Below are positions 8,876 to 18,297 of a stretch of DNA of 64,000 bases, piece by piece. Within the stretch, counting starts at the first letter, position 1. Each line of letters begins with the position of its first letter. The notes beneath the pieces were generated by a model. That model made no database searches. It saw nothing but the letters and a program-made list of their open reading frames with translations, and was not told the origin of the DNA. The translations under genes were made by a program, and so were the position numbers. The stretch is taken from the NCBI RefSeq assembly GCF_013778325.1, contig NZ_JACEIB010000025.1, positions 213,371 through 277,370 of the forward strand. Direction: 5' to 3'. This stretch comes from Sphingomonas chungangi (GTDB taxonomy: Bacteria > Pseudomonadota > Alphaproteobacteria > Sphingomonadales > Sphingomonadaceae).

Positions 8876-9637
8876 ATGCACAGCCTGCCCCTCTTCCTGC
8901 GGCTGCAAGGGCGCCCGATCATCCTGCTGGGGGATGGCGACGCGGCCGTCGCGAAGCGCCGCCTGCTGGAGCGCGCCGGCGCCGCGGTCGTCGGCGAGGC
9001 GGAAAACGCCACGCTTGCGATCGTGGCGATCGATGATGCCGGCGGAGCCCAGGCGGCCGTCGCCCGGCTTCGGGCACGCGGCATCCTCGTCAACGCAGTC
9101 GATCGCCCGTCCTTGTGCGACTTCACGCTTCCCGCCATCGTCGATCGCGATCCGGTGCTGGTCGCGATCGGCACCGGCGGCGCCTCGGCGGGACTCGCCA
9201 AGGCGCTGCGCCAGCGGATCGAGGCGTTCCTGCCCGCCAACCTCGGCGCGCTCGCCGAACGGCTCCACGCCGCGCGGCCCAGGATCCGAACCCGTTTTCC
9301 CGATGCGGCCGACCGCCGCCGCGCGATCGACGCCGCGCTTGATCCCGGCGGCCTGCTCGATCCGCTGGCGCATCATGACGCCGATATCGACCAATGGCTG
9401 GCGGCGGCGAAGGAGCAGCCTCCGCGAACCATCCACATCCGCCTGCGCTCCGCTGATCCGGACGATCTCACGATCCGCGAGGCGCGCGCGCTGGCGCAGG
9501 CCGACACGGTTCATCTGATCGGCGACATCCCGCCCGCAATCCGCCACCATGTCCGCGCGGACGCCGCGCAGATCGAAGGATTGCCGCCGACAGAGCCCTT
9601 GACGGGCCAGACCGTCATTCTGGAGGCGGCGGTTTGA
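8876..9637 (+). CDS. Precorrin-2 dehydrogenase / sirohydrochlorin ferrochelatase (siroheme synthase N-terminal type)
   Basis: 253 residues. Residues 1-150 match the CysG N-terminal half: LPLFLRLQGRPIILLGDGDAAVAKRR is the NAD-binding region, and FTLPAIVDRDPVLVAIGTGGASAGLAKALRQRIE is the family signature; the enzyme oxidises precorrin-2 and inserts iron to make siroheme. Residues from about 200 (DPDDLTIREARALAQADTV) resemble the start of the SUMT methyltransferase domain, but that domain is cut short and lacks its GAGPGDP loop. The start at 8876 is chosen because the family begins just before LPLFL; an ATG at 8801 overlaps the divergent small gene. Confidence 0.85.
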   Translation: MHSLPLFLRLQGRPIILLGDGDAAVAKRRLLERAGAAVVGEAENATLAIVAIDDAGGAQAAVARLRARGILVNAVDRPSLCDFTLPAIVDRDPVLVAIGTGGASAGLAKALRQRIEAFLPANLGALAERLHAARPRIRTRFPDAADRRRAIDAALDPGGLLDPLAHHDADIDQWLAAAKEQPPRTIHIRLRSADPDDLTIREARALAQADTVHLIGDIPPAIRHHVRADAAQIEGLPPTEPLTGQTVILEAAV

Positions 9638-9700
9638 CGTCCATTCGCGCCGCTTCCGCTTGTCGCAAGCCTCCGGCCGCGCTAACGCGCGAGCAGTAGC

Positions 9701-11860
9701 ATGGCTCGCCCTATCCGTCAGACGCCCCGACAGGCCCCACCGCCTCCGCCCGAGCCGCCCCGCCGCCAACGGAGTGGCTTCGTGAAAGCGTTGATCACAG
9801 GTGCCAAGCTTCTGGGTGCGTTGTTGTTCCTGGGGCTGGTCGCGCTCGTCGTGGCGGTCGGCATCGCGATGTCGAGCCTGCCGAGCTTCGATCAGTTGAA
9901 ATCCTCGCCCAACGGCCAGATGATCCGCGTCCACGCGGTCGACGGTACCGTGCTCGTCTCGCTCGGGCCGAGCTACGGCCAGTGGCTGCGATCCGACCAG
10001 ATCCCGCAGGTGATGAAGGACGCGATGATCTCGGTGGAGGATCGCCGCTTCTACAAGCATCCCGGTGTCGATCCGATCGGCATCCTCCGCTCCGTCAGCG
10101 TGCGGGCCGAAAAGGGGCACTGGACCCAAGGTGGATCGACGATCACCCAGCAGCTCGCCCGCAACATCTTCCTGACGAGCAACAAGACCTTCGCGCGCAA
10201 ATTCCGCGAGGCGATCATCAGCCTGGCGCTGGAGCGCAAATTCTCGAAGGACGAGATCCTCGAACTGTATCTGAACAAGGTCTATTTCGGCGGCGGCAGT
10301 TACGGCATCGACGCCGCCAGCCGGAAGTTCTTCGGCCACGGTGCCGATCACCTGGATCTCGGCGAGGCGGCGATCATCGCCGGGCTGGTGAAGGCACCGT
10401 CAAACTATTCCCCCACCGCCGACGCGCAGGCCGCCGCAGGCCGAGCGGGCGTGGTGCTGGAAACCATGGTCGAGACCGGCAAGATCACCGAAGCCGACGC
10501 GCAGGCGGCGAACCCATCCGCGATCAAGCTTGCGCCCGAGCCCAAGCAGAACAGCGTCCGCTACTTCACCGACTGGGCGCTGCCGCAGCTCAACACGCTG
10601 ATCGACGACACCACCGATCCGCTCGACGTGTGGACCACGCTCGATCTCAACATGCAGCGCCAGGCTGATCGCGCGATCGGATCGGACACGCCGGACGGCC
10701 TGCAGGGCGCGCTCGTCTCAATGGAGCGCAACGGCGCGGTGCGCGCGATGGTGGGCGGCAAGGACTATATCACGTCCAACTACAACCGCGCCGTCACCGC
10801 CCAGCGCCAGCCTGGCTCGGCGTGGAAGCTGTTCGTCTACCTTGCCGCGATCGAGGCAGGCCACAAGCCCGACGAGGCGATCGTCGACGAGCCCGTCACC
10901 ATCGACGGCTGGAGCCCGCGCAACGACGAGCGCAGCTATTCGGGCCAGATCAACATCCGCACGGCCTTCGCCTTCTCGCTCAACACGGTGGCGGCGAAGC
11001 TGGGGCAGGCGGTGGGTTTCGACACGGTGGCGGACATGGCGCGCCGCTTCGGCATCACCACGCCGATCAATACCCATCCCTCGATGGTGCTGGGCACGTC
11101 CGACGTCCACCTGATCGACATGGTCCGCGCCTTCGCCGAGGTGGACAACAAGGGCGCGATGGTCGTGCCTTACGCGATCGAGAAGGTCGTCGGGCCGGAC
11201 AACAAATTGCTCTACCAGCACAGCGCACCCGAGAACCGGGTACTGGTGGCGCCGTGGGTGGCACAGGAGATGACGGACCTGCTGCAGACCGCGGTCAACA
11301 CCGGCACCGCGCGCGCCGCGCAGATCGGACGGCCGGTGGCGGGCAAGACCGGCACCACCTCGTCGAGCAAGGACGGCTGGTTCCTCGGTTTCTCCTCCGG
11401 CCTCACCACCGGCATCTGGATGGGCCGTGACGATGCCAAGCCCAATCCCGGCCTCTATGGCGGCCGAGCGCCGGCGCGCGCCTTTGCCGATTACATGAAG
11501 GTCGCCGTGGCGAACCGGCCGGTCGAGCAGTTCGACACGCAGGTGACGCTGCCCGAATGGCAGCTCGAGCCGGACGACGAAGCTTATTACGGCCAGCCCG
11601 ACGACAATGGCATCCCGACGATCGACGAGAACGGCCAGGTGATCCAGCAAGGTGGCGACGATCAGAGCCAGCCGATGAGCGACGGGAGCGATCAGGGTAC
11701 GCCGCAGGCCCGCCGCCAGCAGCAACAGCAGGACGACAGCGATTGGCAGGGCCCGCCGCCCCCGCCGCCGCCTGGCCAGAAGCTCGATCAGAACTGGCTG
11801 AACGGCGTGCTCGGCCGCAAGGGCAGCGGCGCGCAGCAACAGCAGCAACCGCGCGATTAG
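9701..11860 (+). CDS. mrcA: Class A penicillin-binding protein 1A (transglycosylase/transpeptidase)
   Basis: 719-residue bifunctional murein synthase. A Pro-rich cytoplasmic tail (1-26) and one membrane helix (about 27-57) precede a GT51 glycosyltransferase with catalytic Glu113 in SVEDRRFYKHPGVD and QGGSTITQQLARN (142-155). The transpeptidase has SxxK at 373-376 (PGSAWK), SLN at 426-428 and KTG at 549-551, so both activities look intact. The C-terminal 100 residues are low-complexity Gln/Pro/Asp rich. It is shorter than Escherichia coli PBP1A and seems to lack its large insert. Confidence 0.93.
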   Translation: MARPIRQTPRQAPPPPPEPPRRQRSGFVKALITGAKLLGALLFLGLVALVVAVGIAMSSLPSFDQLKSSPNGQMIRVHAVDGTVLVSLGPSYGQWLRSDQIPQVMKDAMISVEDRRFYKHPGVDPIGILRSVSVRAEKGHWTQGGSTITQQLARNIFLTSNKTFARKFREAIISLALERKFSKDEILELYLNKVYFGGGSYGIDAASRKFFGHGADHLDLGEAAIIAGLVKAPSNYSPTADAQAAAGRAGVVLETMVETGKITEADAQAANPSAIKLAPEPKQNSVRYFTDWALPQLNTLIDDTTDPLDVWTTLDLNMQRQADRAIGSDTPDGLQGALVSMERNGAVRAMVGGKDYITSNYNRAVTAQRQPGSAWKLFVYLAAIEAGHKPDEAIVDEPVTIDGWSPRNDERSYSGQINIRTAFAFSLNTVAAKLGQAVGFDTVADMARRFGITTPINTHPSMVLGTSDVHLIDMVRAFAEVDNKGAMVVPYAIEKVVGPDNKLLYQHSAPENRVLVAPWVAQEMTDLLQTAVNTGTARAAQIGRPVAGKTGTTSSSKDGWFLGFSSGLTTGIWMGRDDAKPNPGLYGGRAPARAFADYMKVAVANRPVEQFDTQVTLPEWQLEPDDEAYYGQPDDNGIPTIDENGQVIQQGGDDQSQPMSDGSDQGTPQARRQQQQQDDSDWQGPPPPPPPGQKLDQNWLNGVLGRKGSGAQQQQQPRD

Positions 11861-11866
11861 GACCGA

Positions 11867-12565
11867 TCAGCCGAGCCAGTAGAGCCCGGCGCCGTGCTGC
11901 TTGAGCCAGTCCCGCGCTGGCCGGGGATCGGCACCGTAGAGGCGCTTCTCCGCCGCGCGAAACGCCGGAGAATGATCCATGTGCAGCCGGTGCGCGACCT
12001 CATGCGCGACGGTCGACGTCAGTACGAAAGGCGGCGCGAGGATCAGACGCCACGAATAGCGGATGTCGCCATTGGCGGAGCAACTACCCCAGCGCGCCTT
12101 GGGATCGCCGATCGCGACGCGGCTGACCGTCACCCCAGCTTCGGCCGCGATCGCGCGCGTCTCCGTCTCCAGCTGCTTCAGCGCCTCGCGCCGCAGCCAG
12201 GCGATGACCCGGCGGGGCACCGCCTCCATCGGCCCACCCACCTTCAGCCGATTGCCCTCCAGCTGGACGACTCGCGAATGATCCGGCGACCAATCGACCA
12301 GCACCTCTTCGCCCCGGAACGGAATCGTACCGCCAGGAGCTATCCGGCGCGGTTTGGGCAGCTTGGCGATCTGCGCCTCGATCCAGGCGCGATGGGCCTC
12401 CGCCCACATACGTGCCTTCCGTTCGGACCCACGAGTGGGCAGGGTCAGACGAACGTCGCCGGTGCGCGGATCGATCGAGAGGCGGGTCTGCCGCGCCAAG
12501 GCGCTGCGCCGTATCACCAAAGGGCGACGCGCCTCGCCCTCGCCGAAGAAGGTCTCAGAGCTCAC
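11867..12565 (-). CDS. YgjP-like / DUF45 metallopeptidase-fold protein
   Basis: 232 residues from the preferred GTG at 12565, which overlaps the YcgN stop by 11 bases; an ATG at 12601 would add 12 Ser/Thr-rich residues, and neither has a convincing ribosome site. The C-terminal half has the zinc motif [12 protein letters not shown] (HExxH with a further His), plus KARWGSCS and the [10 protein letters not shown] segment typical of the family. Members are predicted zinc hydrolases of unclear substrate. Convergent with the PBP gene, six bases apart. Confidence 0.82.
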   Translation of the reverse strand: MSSETFFGEGEARRPLVIRRSALARQTRLSIDPRTGDVRLTLPTRGSERKARMWAEAHRAWIEAQIAKLPKPRRIAPGGTIPFRGEEVLVDWSPDHSRVVQLEGNRLKVGGPMEAVPRRVIAWLRREALKQLETETRAIAAEAGVTVSRVAIGDPKARWGSCSANGDIRYSWRLILAPPFVLTSTVAHEVAHRLHMDHSPAFRAAEKRLYGADPRPARDWLKQHGAGLYWLG

Positions 12566-12998
12566 GCTCGACGATATGGTGCTCGAGGTCGCCGGCTTCA
12601 TCCTCGGACACGGTCCAGCCCTTCACCGAGATGCCGGCCTTGTGCACCGAATCCGGATCGCCCGAGATGAGATAATGCCAGTCGCGCAGCTTCTCGCCGT
12701 TGGCGAGCAGGCGATAGGCGCAGGTCACGGGCAGCCAGTCGATCGTTGCCAGCGCGCGCGGGGTCAGCCGCACACATTCCGGCACATAGGCGTGGCGATG
12801 GCGATAATCCTTGCAGCGCCCGGTACGGCGATCGAGCAGGCGGCAGGCGACGTTGGTCGGGTAGATCTCCCCCGTCACGTCGTCCTCCAGCTTGTGCAGG
12901 CAGCATTTGCCGCAGCCGTCGCACACCGCCTCCCACTCCTCGCGGCTCATCTCGTCGAGCCGCTTGGTCTCCCAGAAACGATCCGCCAGCGCACCCAT
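12555..12998 (-). CDS. YcgN family cysteine cluster protein (UPF0260)
   Basis: 147 residues with a metal-binding-like cysteine cluster [11 protein letters not shown] near residues 26-36, further Cys in VACRLLD..TGRCKDY, PECVRLT and VTCAYRLL, and the typical [16 protein letters not shown] start. The function is unknown; members look like cytoplasmic zinc or Fe-S binding proteins. Its start overlaps the SCO1 stop by one base (TGATG), so both are read from one message. Confidence 0.9.
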   Translation of the reverse strand: MGALADRFWETKRLDEMSREEWEAVCDGCGKCCLHKLEDDVTGEIYPTNVACRLLDRRTGRCKDYRHRHAYVPECVRLTPRALATIDWLPVTCAYRLLANGEKLRDWHYLISGDPDSVHKAGISVKGWTVSEDEAGDLEHHIVEREL

Positions 12999-13591
12999 CA
13001 GCGCACCCACTGGGCGAACGTGTCCGTCACCGCCTTGGCGCCCTGGTCGGTCGGCACGATGGTGATCGGCTGCCCATCCGGCCCGAACAGGATCGCCACG
13101 CTCGAATGCGACATCAGATAGCCACTCGCGCCTTTGGCCGCCGGCTCCTTGCTGTAGGAAACGGCATATTCCTTCGCGACCTTCGCGATCTCCGCCGACG
13201 TGCCGGTGAAGCCCTTGAGCTCCGGGCCGAAGGCGGCGACATATTGCCTGAGCACCGGCGGCGTATCGCGATCGGGGTCGACACTGATGAAGATCGGCAC
13301 CAGCTTCGCCGAACTGCCCGGCGCATTCTTGGCGAAGGCATGATAACCCTGCATCAGCACTTGAAGCGTCGTCGGGCAGACGTCCGGGCAAAAGCTGTAG
13401 CCGAAGTAGATCGCACGATACTTGCCTGCGAAATCCCTGTCGGTGACGGGTTTGCCGTCCTGATCGGTCAGCGCGAAGGGCCCGCCGATCGCGGCGCCGG
13501 CCAGCGGCGGCTGTTCGGACGACGCGCGGCCACACCCGCCGAGCGGTGCAGCGGCAAGCAGCAAAACGGCAAGAGCGGTACGCACGTTCAT
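12998..13591 (-). CDS. SCO1/SenC family copper chaperone lipoprotein
   Basis: 197 residues from ATG 13591 (an ATG 15 bases upstream is possible). Lipoprotein signal [20 protein letters not shown] with Cys20, then a thioredoxin-like domain with copper ligands CPDVC (Cys68, Cys72) and His162 in YLMSHSS. SCO proteins deliver copper to cytochrome c oxidase or act as thiol reductants at the outer face of the inner membrane. All metal ligands are present. Confidence 0.92.
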   Translation of the reverse strand: MNVRTALAVLLLAAAPLGGCGRASSEQPPLAGAAIGGPFALTDQDGKPVTDRDFAGKYRAIYFGYSFCPDVCPTTLQVLMQGYHAFAKNAPGSSAKLVPIFISVDPDRDTPPVLRQYVAAFGPELKGFTGTSAEIAKVAKEYAVSYSKEPAAKGASGYLMSHSSVAILFGPDGQPITIVPTDQGAKAVTDTFAQWVR

Positions 13592-13647
13592 GGCAACGCC
13601 AGCCATGCTTTGCTATGGCGCGTGATGCAAGAACAGGGAGTGACCTC

Positions 13648-14253
13648 ATGAAGCGTGGCGTGCGGGCGGCGATCCTTTGTGGGCTGATGACGACGCTGGC
13701 GGCGCCAGCGTTGGGCCAGCAGCTTACCTCGCCCGGCTACGAATTCCTGAAGGCGGTGAAGGACCGGGACGGCCAGAAGGTCACCGATGCGCTCAACGTG
13801 CCCGGCAACACGATCATCACCAGCCGCGACGATGACGGCCAGACCGCACTGCATATCGTCGCCAAGCGGCGCGATCTCGTCTGGATCCAGTTCCTGCTCG
13901 CCAAGGGCGCGCCGATGGACGCCCGCGATCGCAGCGGCGACACCGCGTTGATGGCGGCCACGCGCATCGGTTTCTCTGACGGCGAGCAGCAGCTTCTGGA
14001 GGTGGGCGCGCAGGCGGATCTCGCCAACAATCGCGGCGAGACGCCGCTGATCGTCGCCACCCAAGCGCGAGATCTCGCCTCGGTGCGGGTGCTGCTGCAA
14101 TATGGCGCCAATCCCAAGCTGCAGGATCATGTCGCCGGTCTGTCGGCGCTGGATTATGCCCAGCGCGACAACCGCGCCGCGGTGATCCTGAAGTTGCTGC
14201 AGGACGCCAAGCCCGCGGTGAAGAAGCAGGTATCCGGCCCCTCGCTCAACTGA
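13648..14253 (+). CDS. Exported ankyrin-repeat protein
   Basis: 201 residues with a signal peptide ([24 protein letters not shown]) and about four ankyrin repeats: [58 protein letters not shown] and [16 protein letters not shown]. Ankyrin repeats mediate protein contacts; the partner is unknown, and export suggests a periplasmic role. GGGAG lies seven bases before the ATG. Its 3' end overlaps the convergent mmcB by eight bases. Confidence 0.85.
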   Translation: MKRGVRAAILCGLMTTLAAPALGQQLTSPGYEFLKAVKDRDGQKVTDALNVPGNTIITSRDDDGQTALHIVAKRRDLVWIQFLLAKGAPMDARDRSGDTALMAATRIGFSDGEQQLLEVGAQADLANNRGETPLIVATQARDLASVRVLLQYGANPKLQDHVAGLSALDYAQRDNRAAVILKLLQDAKPAVKKQVSGPSLN

Positions 14254-14746
14254 GCGCGGCGATCTTCTCCAGATCGGGATCGATCCCCGCCATCGCGCGG
14301 CGCGCCGCGCGGCGGGCGAAGCGAAGCGTCTCCGCCTTGCGCCGCGCCGCCGCCACCGGGCGGTGGAGCGGCTCGCGGATGATCGCGGCATCGTAGCGAT
14401 CCGCCACGATCAACCCCGTTATGTGCGGCCGGAACCCCTCGGTCTCGAACGGCGACAGATCGAAGCCCGGCGGCACCGCCCAGAAGAAGCGGTCGCAATA
14501 CTCAAGATAGTCGGGCCACTTCATGTCGCCGAGGAGATCGGCACGCGACACCTTGATCTCGACGATGGTAAGTTGGCCCCTGCCGTCGATCGCCATGATG
14601 TCCGCGCGGCGCCCGTTGCCGAGCGGCACCTCGCACAGCGCCATGCAGTCCGCCCGGAACATCAGACGCGAAACGCCCCGCGCGACGTCCATCGCGACGG
14701 GCGGCGCATCGGCAAGACAATATGGTTCGGAAGGCTGAGTCGCCAT
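14246..14746 (-). CDS. mmcB: MmcB family DNA repair protein
   Basis: 166 residues with a PD-(D/E)XK-like core: RADIMAIDGRGQLTIVEIKVSRAD (Asp, then Glu-x-Lys) near residues 46-70, followed by KWPDYLEYCDRFFWAVPPGF. MmcB proteins are needed for mitomycin C resistance in Caulobacter and are widespread in alphaproteobacteria; they are predicted nucleases. Length is typical. Single gene on the - strand. Confidence 0.85.
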   Translation of the reverse strand: MATQPSEPYCLADAPPVAMDVARGVSRLMFRADCMALCEVPLGNGRRADIMAIDGRGQLTIVEIKVSRADLLGDMKWPDYLEYCDRFFWAVPPGFDLSPFETEGFRPHITGLIVADRYDAAIIREPLHRPVAAARRKAETLRFARRAARRAMAGIDPDLEKIAALS

Positions 14747-14840
14747 GTCACTTGGCTAGAACATCAGGCGAACGAAATAAAGGGTCAGGATTTGACGGGA
14801 CTTCCGCGCCGCCGGACCTCTCGGCCCGGCTTGAAATCGT

Positions 14841-15521
14841 TCAGCGGAAGAAGATGTGGTTGCCGAGCGAGGCGACCTTGACCTTGCCCCAGCCCGGGGA
14901 CACGCGACGGGCGTGGAAGAACAGGGCGGCCGGGGCGATTTGCTTCCATAGGCCCTGGCGCGCGATGGTGGCGATCGCCACGGCACGTTGCCACGCATTG
15001 TTCGCGTGGCTCGGCTCGGGGATCGAGCCCCCCTTCAGGAAGGAGAACTGACCGGGCTGCTTGACGACACCGCACACCGTTTCCGGGAACCGGCCCGAGG
15101 TAGTGCGATTCATGATCGTCTGCGCGACGGCGAGCTGGCCGTTCAAGGGCTCGCCCTTCGATTCGTAATAGACCGAGCTCGCGAGGCAATCGCCCTGCTC
15201 GTCGCCAGTGGTCGCAGCGACATGCGCAGCGACCATGTCCTCAAGCGTTTGCGGGGTCTGGAGAGCCGTGTCGCTATCGGCCTGCGGCGCGATGGGGGAA
15301 CCATTGGCCTGCCCCGCCGTTGAGAAATCCTGATCGCGATTCTGAAGCGTATTCACATCGACGGCGAGCAGAGGCGCCGTGACTGCTGCCAACATCGCCG
15401 TGGCCGGGCCTGCCGAGTCGGTTCCCTCGGCGGCGAGCGATGGAACCGCGACGGTTACCGCTCCGAACAGGCAGGAAAAAGACGCCACCGCGAGGGCAGC
15501 GCGCGTAAATATGCGCATCAT
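14841..15521 (-). CDS. Cell wall hydrolase, SleB family
   Basis: 226 residues: signal peptide (MMRIFTRAALAVASFSCLFG...), an Ala/Asp-rich linker, then a SleB/CwlJ hydrolase domain from about residue 110 with LASSVYYESKGEPLNGQLAV (catalytic Glu in the YYE motif), QTIMNRTTSGRFPETVCGVV, FSF and NAWQRAVAIA. Members act on peptidoglycan as lytic enzymes. ATG 15521 is preferred to an alternative 39 bases upstream because it opens directly onto the signal peptide. No operon partner is visible. Confidence 0.88.
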   Translation of the reverse strand: MMRIFTRAALAVASFSCLFGAVTVAVPSLAAEGTDSAGPATAMLAAVTAPLLAVDVNTLQNRDQDFSTAGQANGSPIAPQADSDTALQTPQTLEDMVAAHVAATTGDEQGDCLASSVYYESKGEPLNGQLAVAQTIMNRTTSGRFPETVCGVVKQPGQFSFLKGGSIPEPSHANNAWQRAVAIATIARQGLWKQIAPAALFFHARRVSPGWGKVKVASLGNHIFFR

Positions 15522-15671
15522 GATCCGCGAACCTGCGGCAGACCCCGCCCTGACCCCCAAAACAACCGGGCCGGTTTGTGATCCCCCGACTACGGAAGCC
15601 GCCCGAATAAACGAAAGGCAGCAGCCGTTACCGAAATGTGTCGGCCTCTTGGCCCATGCTGCACTGCACGG

Positions 15672-16013
15672 TCAACCCATTGCAGTCATTTCAGCGGCGA
15701 ACCGTTCCACTCCTGCGATATCAAGCTCGACCAGCCAAAGATCATCATCGGATCGTCGGCGACGCTCCATATAGGCGTTAACCTCTTGGTAACCCTGTAT
15801 ATATTGTGGCCCGACACGCCGCCATCGATACGATCCCGAAACATCCAGAACGCGTTCCAGCACGGTTTTCGGCGCGCCGCGGTCGCATAGCAGAAGCAGG
15901 ATCGCACCAGCTTCGCGGTCGCCCTTGGCGAGCACGACCCCGCTGCCACCCTCGCCTTCGATTCGCCGGATCAGCGCGGAAACCTGGATGTGCGCGGCCA
16001 GCCGCGGCGTCAT
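15672..16013 (-). CDS. DUF1491 family protein
   Basis: 113 residues matching the small alphaproteobacterial family DUF1491: MTPRLAAHIQVSALIRRIE, then GSGVVLAKGDREAGAILLLL, YRWRRVGPQYIQ and a C-terminal DDDLWLVELDIAGVERF. Function unknown. The ATG overlaps the stop of the thioesterase (ATGA), making it the last gene of hpf-ptsN-PaaI-DUF1491. Confidence 0.85.
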   Translation of the reverse strand: MTPRLAAHIQVSALIRRIEGEGGSGVVLAKGDREAGAILLLLCDRGAPKTVLERVLDVSGSYRWRRVGPQYIQGYQEVNAYMERRRRSDDDLWLVELDIAGVERFAAEMTAMG

Positions 16014-16468
16014 TTGGCATAGCCGGGCAGCGACGAAAGCGGGATGTGCGAGCGCATGAACGTGCCCGTCCCGCGCGCCACTTCCTCGCCTTCGGCATCG
16101 ATCAGCCGCGCGTCGGCGACGAGGACCCGGCGCTTGCCGGACACCCATCGCCCCTCCGCCACCAGCGGCCCCGCCTTGACCGGGCGGGTCAGCAGCAGAT
16201 TGAAGGCGGTAGTGAGCAGGAAACGGTCGCTCACCAGCGTGTTGGCCGCATAGAAAGCGGCATCGTCGAGCATCTTGAAATAGATGGTGCCGTGCGCCGC
16301 GCCGGCCGCGTGATAGACCCGGTCATCCACCTCGAAGTGGATACGCGCCGCTCCTACGCCGATCACCTCCAGCCGGGAGGCAAAGAGCCGATTGATCGGC
16401 GCGGCCGCATAGAGCGATTCGAGCGCGTCGAAATGCGCCCGCTCCCCCGCCGATACGCCTTCGCTCAC
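16010..16468 (-). CDS. PaaI-like hotdog-fold thioesterase
   Basis: 152 residues of the PaaI/YiiD-type hotdog fold, expected to hydrolyse acyl-CoA thioesters. Visible: VYHAAGAAHGTIYFKMLDDAAFYAAN (the helix with a conserved His-Gly and Asp), LLTTAFNLLLTRPV and RVLVADARLID. The start is GTG, sharing GTGA with the ptsN stop; the stop shares ATGA with DUF1491. Substrate unknown. Confidence 0.82.
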   Translation of the reverse strand: MSEGVSAGERAHFDALESLYAAAPINRLFASRLEVIGVGAARIHFEVDDRVYHAAGAAHGTIYFKMLDDAAFYAANTLVSDRFLLTTAFNLLLTRPVKAGPLVAEGRWVSGKRRVLVADARLIDAEGEEVARGTGTFMRSHIPLSSLPGYAK

Positions 16469-16932
16469 GCGGCCGAACGGGTTTCGCCGCCGGCGAACAG
16501 GGCATAGAGCGCATCGGCCGATCCCGCTCCCCGCAACTTGGCGACGAACGCCCGGTCGCGCAGCCGCCGGCTCACCCGGGCGAGCGCCTTGAGATGGTCG
16601 ACCCCGGCATCCGGCGGTGACAGCAGCAGGAAAACAAGATCGACCGGCAACCCGTCGATCGCCGCGAATTCGACCGGCTGTGCCAGCTTGGCGAACAGGC
16701 CGACGACATGGGGCAACCTCTCGATCTTGCCGTGCGGGATCGCGACGCCGCCGCCGAATCCGGTCGACCCCAGCCGCTCACGCTCACCCAACCGCTCGCC
16801 GATATGGCGCGCGTCGAGGCCCCTCTGCTTGGCGGCGAGACCGGCCAGAGTCTGGAACAGCGCCTTCTTGGAAGACGCCGCCAGATCGTGGAGCACGGCC
16901 TCGGGCGCGAGGATGTCGCTGAAATCGTCCAT
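16465..16932 (-). CDS. ptsN: PTS IIA-like nitrogen regulatory protein PtsN
   Basis: 155-residue EIIA-Ntr, the terminal phosphoryl acceptor of the nitrogen PTS. The phosphorylated His lies in GGVAIPHGKIERL (near residue 66), and FLLLSPPDAGVDHLKALARVSRRLRD is the family C-terminal signature. It lies 18 bases after hpf, the common hpf-ptsN pairing linked to RpoN regions, although rpoN is not in this window. Confidence 0.93.
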   Translation of the reverse strand: MDDFSDILAPEAVLHDLAASSKKALFQTLAGLAAKQRGLDARHIGERLGERERLGSTGFGGGVAIPHGKIERLPHVVGLFAKLAQPVEFAAIDGLPVDLVFLLLSPPDAGVDHLKALARVSRRLRDRAFVAKLRGAGSADALYALFAGGETRSAA

Positions 16933-16950
16933 ATGAGCGGATGACTACCG

Positions 16951-17532
16951 TCAGCCTGCGCGGTTCGGCTCGACCCAACCGATCGTACCGTCACCCCGAC
17001 GATAGACCATGTTGAAGGCGCCGGTGCCGGAATTGCGGAACAGCAGAGCGCCGGTATTGCGCAGATCGAGCATCATAACCGCGTCGGATACTGTCGCGTC
17101 GGGCACGTCCACCCGCGTCTCGGCGATGATCAGCGGGGCGTCGGAGACCTCCGCCTCGTCATCGCCAATCTCGAACACCGTATAGCCGGCATTCGCGTCG
17201 ATGCCGCCGTCGATCTCGGCGGCGACGCCGCTGCCGTTCTTGGCCTTGAGCCGCTTGGTGTAGCGGCGCAGCTGCTTTTCGATCTTATTGGCCGCATCAT
17301 CGAAGGCGGGGTGCGCCTCCTGCCCGGTGCCATGCGCCTTGAGCACCACCCCCTGGTTCACATGAGCGATGATGTCGCACTTGAAACTGTCATGCGGCGC
17401 CTTGCCGAAGGTGGCGTGGGCCGAGAGCGCTCGCGAGAAATATTTGTCCGCGATGGCGCCCAGCCGGTCCGAGACATGCTCCTGAAGAGCCTCGCCGGTG
17501 TCGACCTGATGGCCGGATACGCGGATGTCCAT
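16951..17532 (-). CDS. hpf: Ribosome hibernation promoting factor, long form
   Basis: 193 residues: an N-terminal HPF/YfiA domain (MDIRVSGHQVDTGEALQEHV, HATFGKAPH..FKCDIIAHV, about 1-105), an acidic linker, and the C-terminal dimerisation domain (ADA.VSDAVMMLDLRNTGALLFRN..TGAFNMVYRR, about 140-190) that defines the long form driving 100S ribosome dimers. GAAGGAG sits eight bases before the ATG, the best ribosome site in this group. Confidence 0.94.
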   Translation of the reverse strand: MDIRVSGHQVDTGEALQEHVSDRLGAIADKYFSRALSAHATFGKAPHDSFKCDIIAHVNQGVVLKAHGTGQEAHPAFDDAANKIEKQLRRYTKRLKAKNGSGVAAEIDGGIDANAGYTVFEIGDDEAEVSDAPLIIAETRVDVPDATVSDAVMMLDLRNTGALLFRNSGTGAFNMVYRRGDGTIGWVEPNRAG

Positions 17533-17565
17533 GTCTCGTTCTCCTTCTTTTGGCCGGCGGGCGGG

Positions 17566-18297
17566 CTAGGCCTGCCCCCCCGGCGCGTCAACCGCTGGAG
17601 CCAAAGTGGCCCAGACGGGATTCACCAACGTCGCGACGAACGACTGGTGCCGTTCCAGTTCGTCCGTGCTCGCGGAATGCGGGCGCGGCCGCCGGATAGG
17701 GCGTGTTGCCGAAGCGACAGAGATATCCGCGACGATCGTCTCGGCAACGATGGACACCGCTGAATCGGCCAGGCCGAGGCCGATCTGGCGACCCCCAGTC
17801 AGCTCGACGTAGAGTTGCGCGAGCAGCTGCGCGTCGAGCAGCGCGCCATGCTTGATGCGATGGCTGCGATCGATTCCGTAGCGGGTGCACAGCGCGTCGA
17901 GGCTATGCTTGGCACCGGGATGGCGGATGCGCGCGATGGCCAGCGTGTCGACCATGCGCTGCATGGCGACGATCGGGCGACCGCAACGCTCCAGCTCGGC
18001 ATTGAGGAAGCCGAAGTCGAACGCGGCATTGTGCGCGACCAGCGGCGAATCGCCGATGAACTCCAGCAGGTCCTGAACCGATTCGTGGAAGCGCGGCTTG
18101 TCCGACAGGAAGGTGATCGACAGGCCGTGGACCCGCTCGGCCTCCATCGGCATGTCCCGGTCGGGATGGAAATAGGCATGATAGGTGCGCCCCGTCTCGA
18201 CCCGGTTGACGATCTCAACACAGCCGATCTCCACCAGTCGGTCTCCCGTCAGTGGGTTCAAGCCGGTGGTTTCGGTGTCGAAGACGATTTCGCGCAT
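17566..18297 (-). CDS. dnaQ: DNA polymerase III subunit epsilon
   Basis: 243 residues; proofreading 3'-5' exonuclease of the replicative polymerase. ExoI motif FDTETTGLNP near residue 6, ExoII VAHNAAFDFGFLNAEL near 97-112, and ExoIII HGALLDAQLLAQLY near 158-170 keep the catalytic acidic residues and His. The ATG at 18297 falls inside the 3' end of coaE (overlap 40 bases). Last gene of ppsR-maf-aroE-coaE-dnaQ. Confidence 0.95.
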   Translation of the reverse strand: MREIVFDTETTGLNPLTGDRLVEIGCVEIVNRVETGRTYHAYFHPDRDMPMEAERVHGLSITFLSDKPRFHESVQDLLEFIGDSPLVAHNAAFDFGFLNAELERCGRPIVAMQRMVDTLAIARIRHPGAKHSLDALCTRYGIDRSHRIKHGALLDAQLLAQLYVELTGGRQIGLGLADSAVSIVAETIVADISVASATRPIRRPRPHSASTDELERHQSFVATLVNPVWATLAPAVDAPGGQA

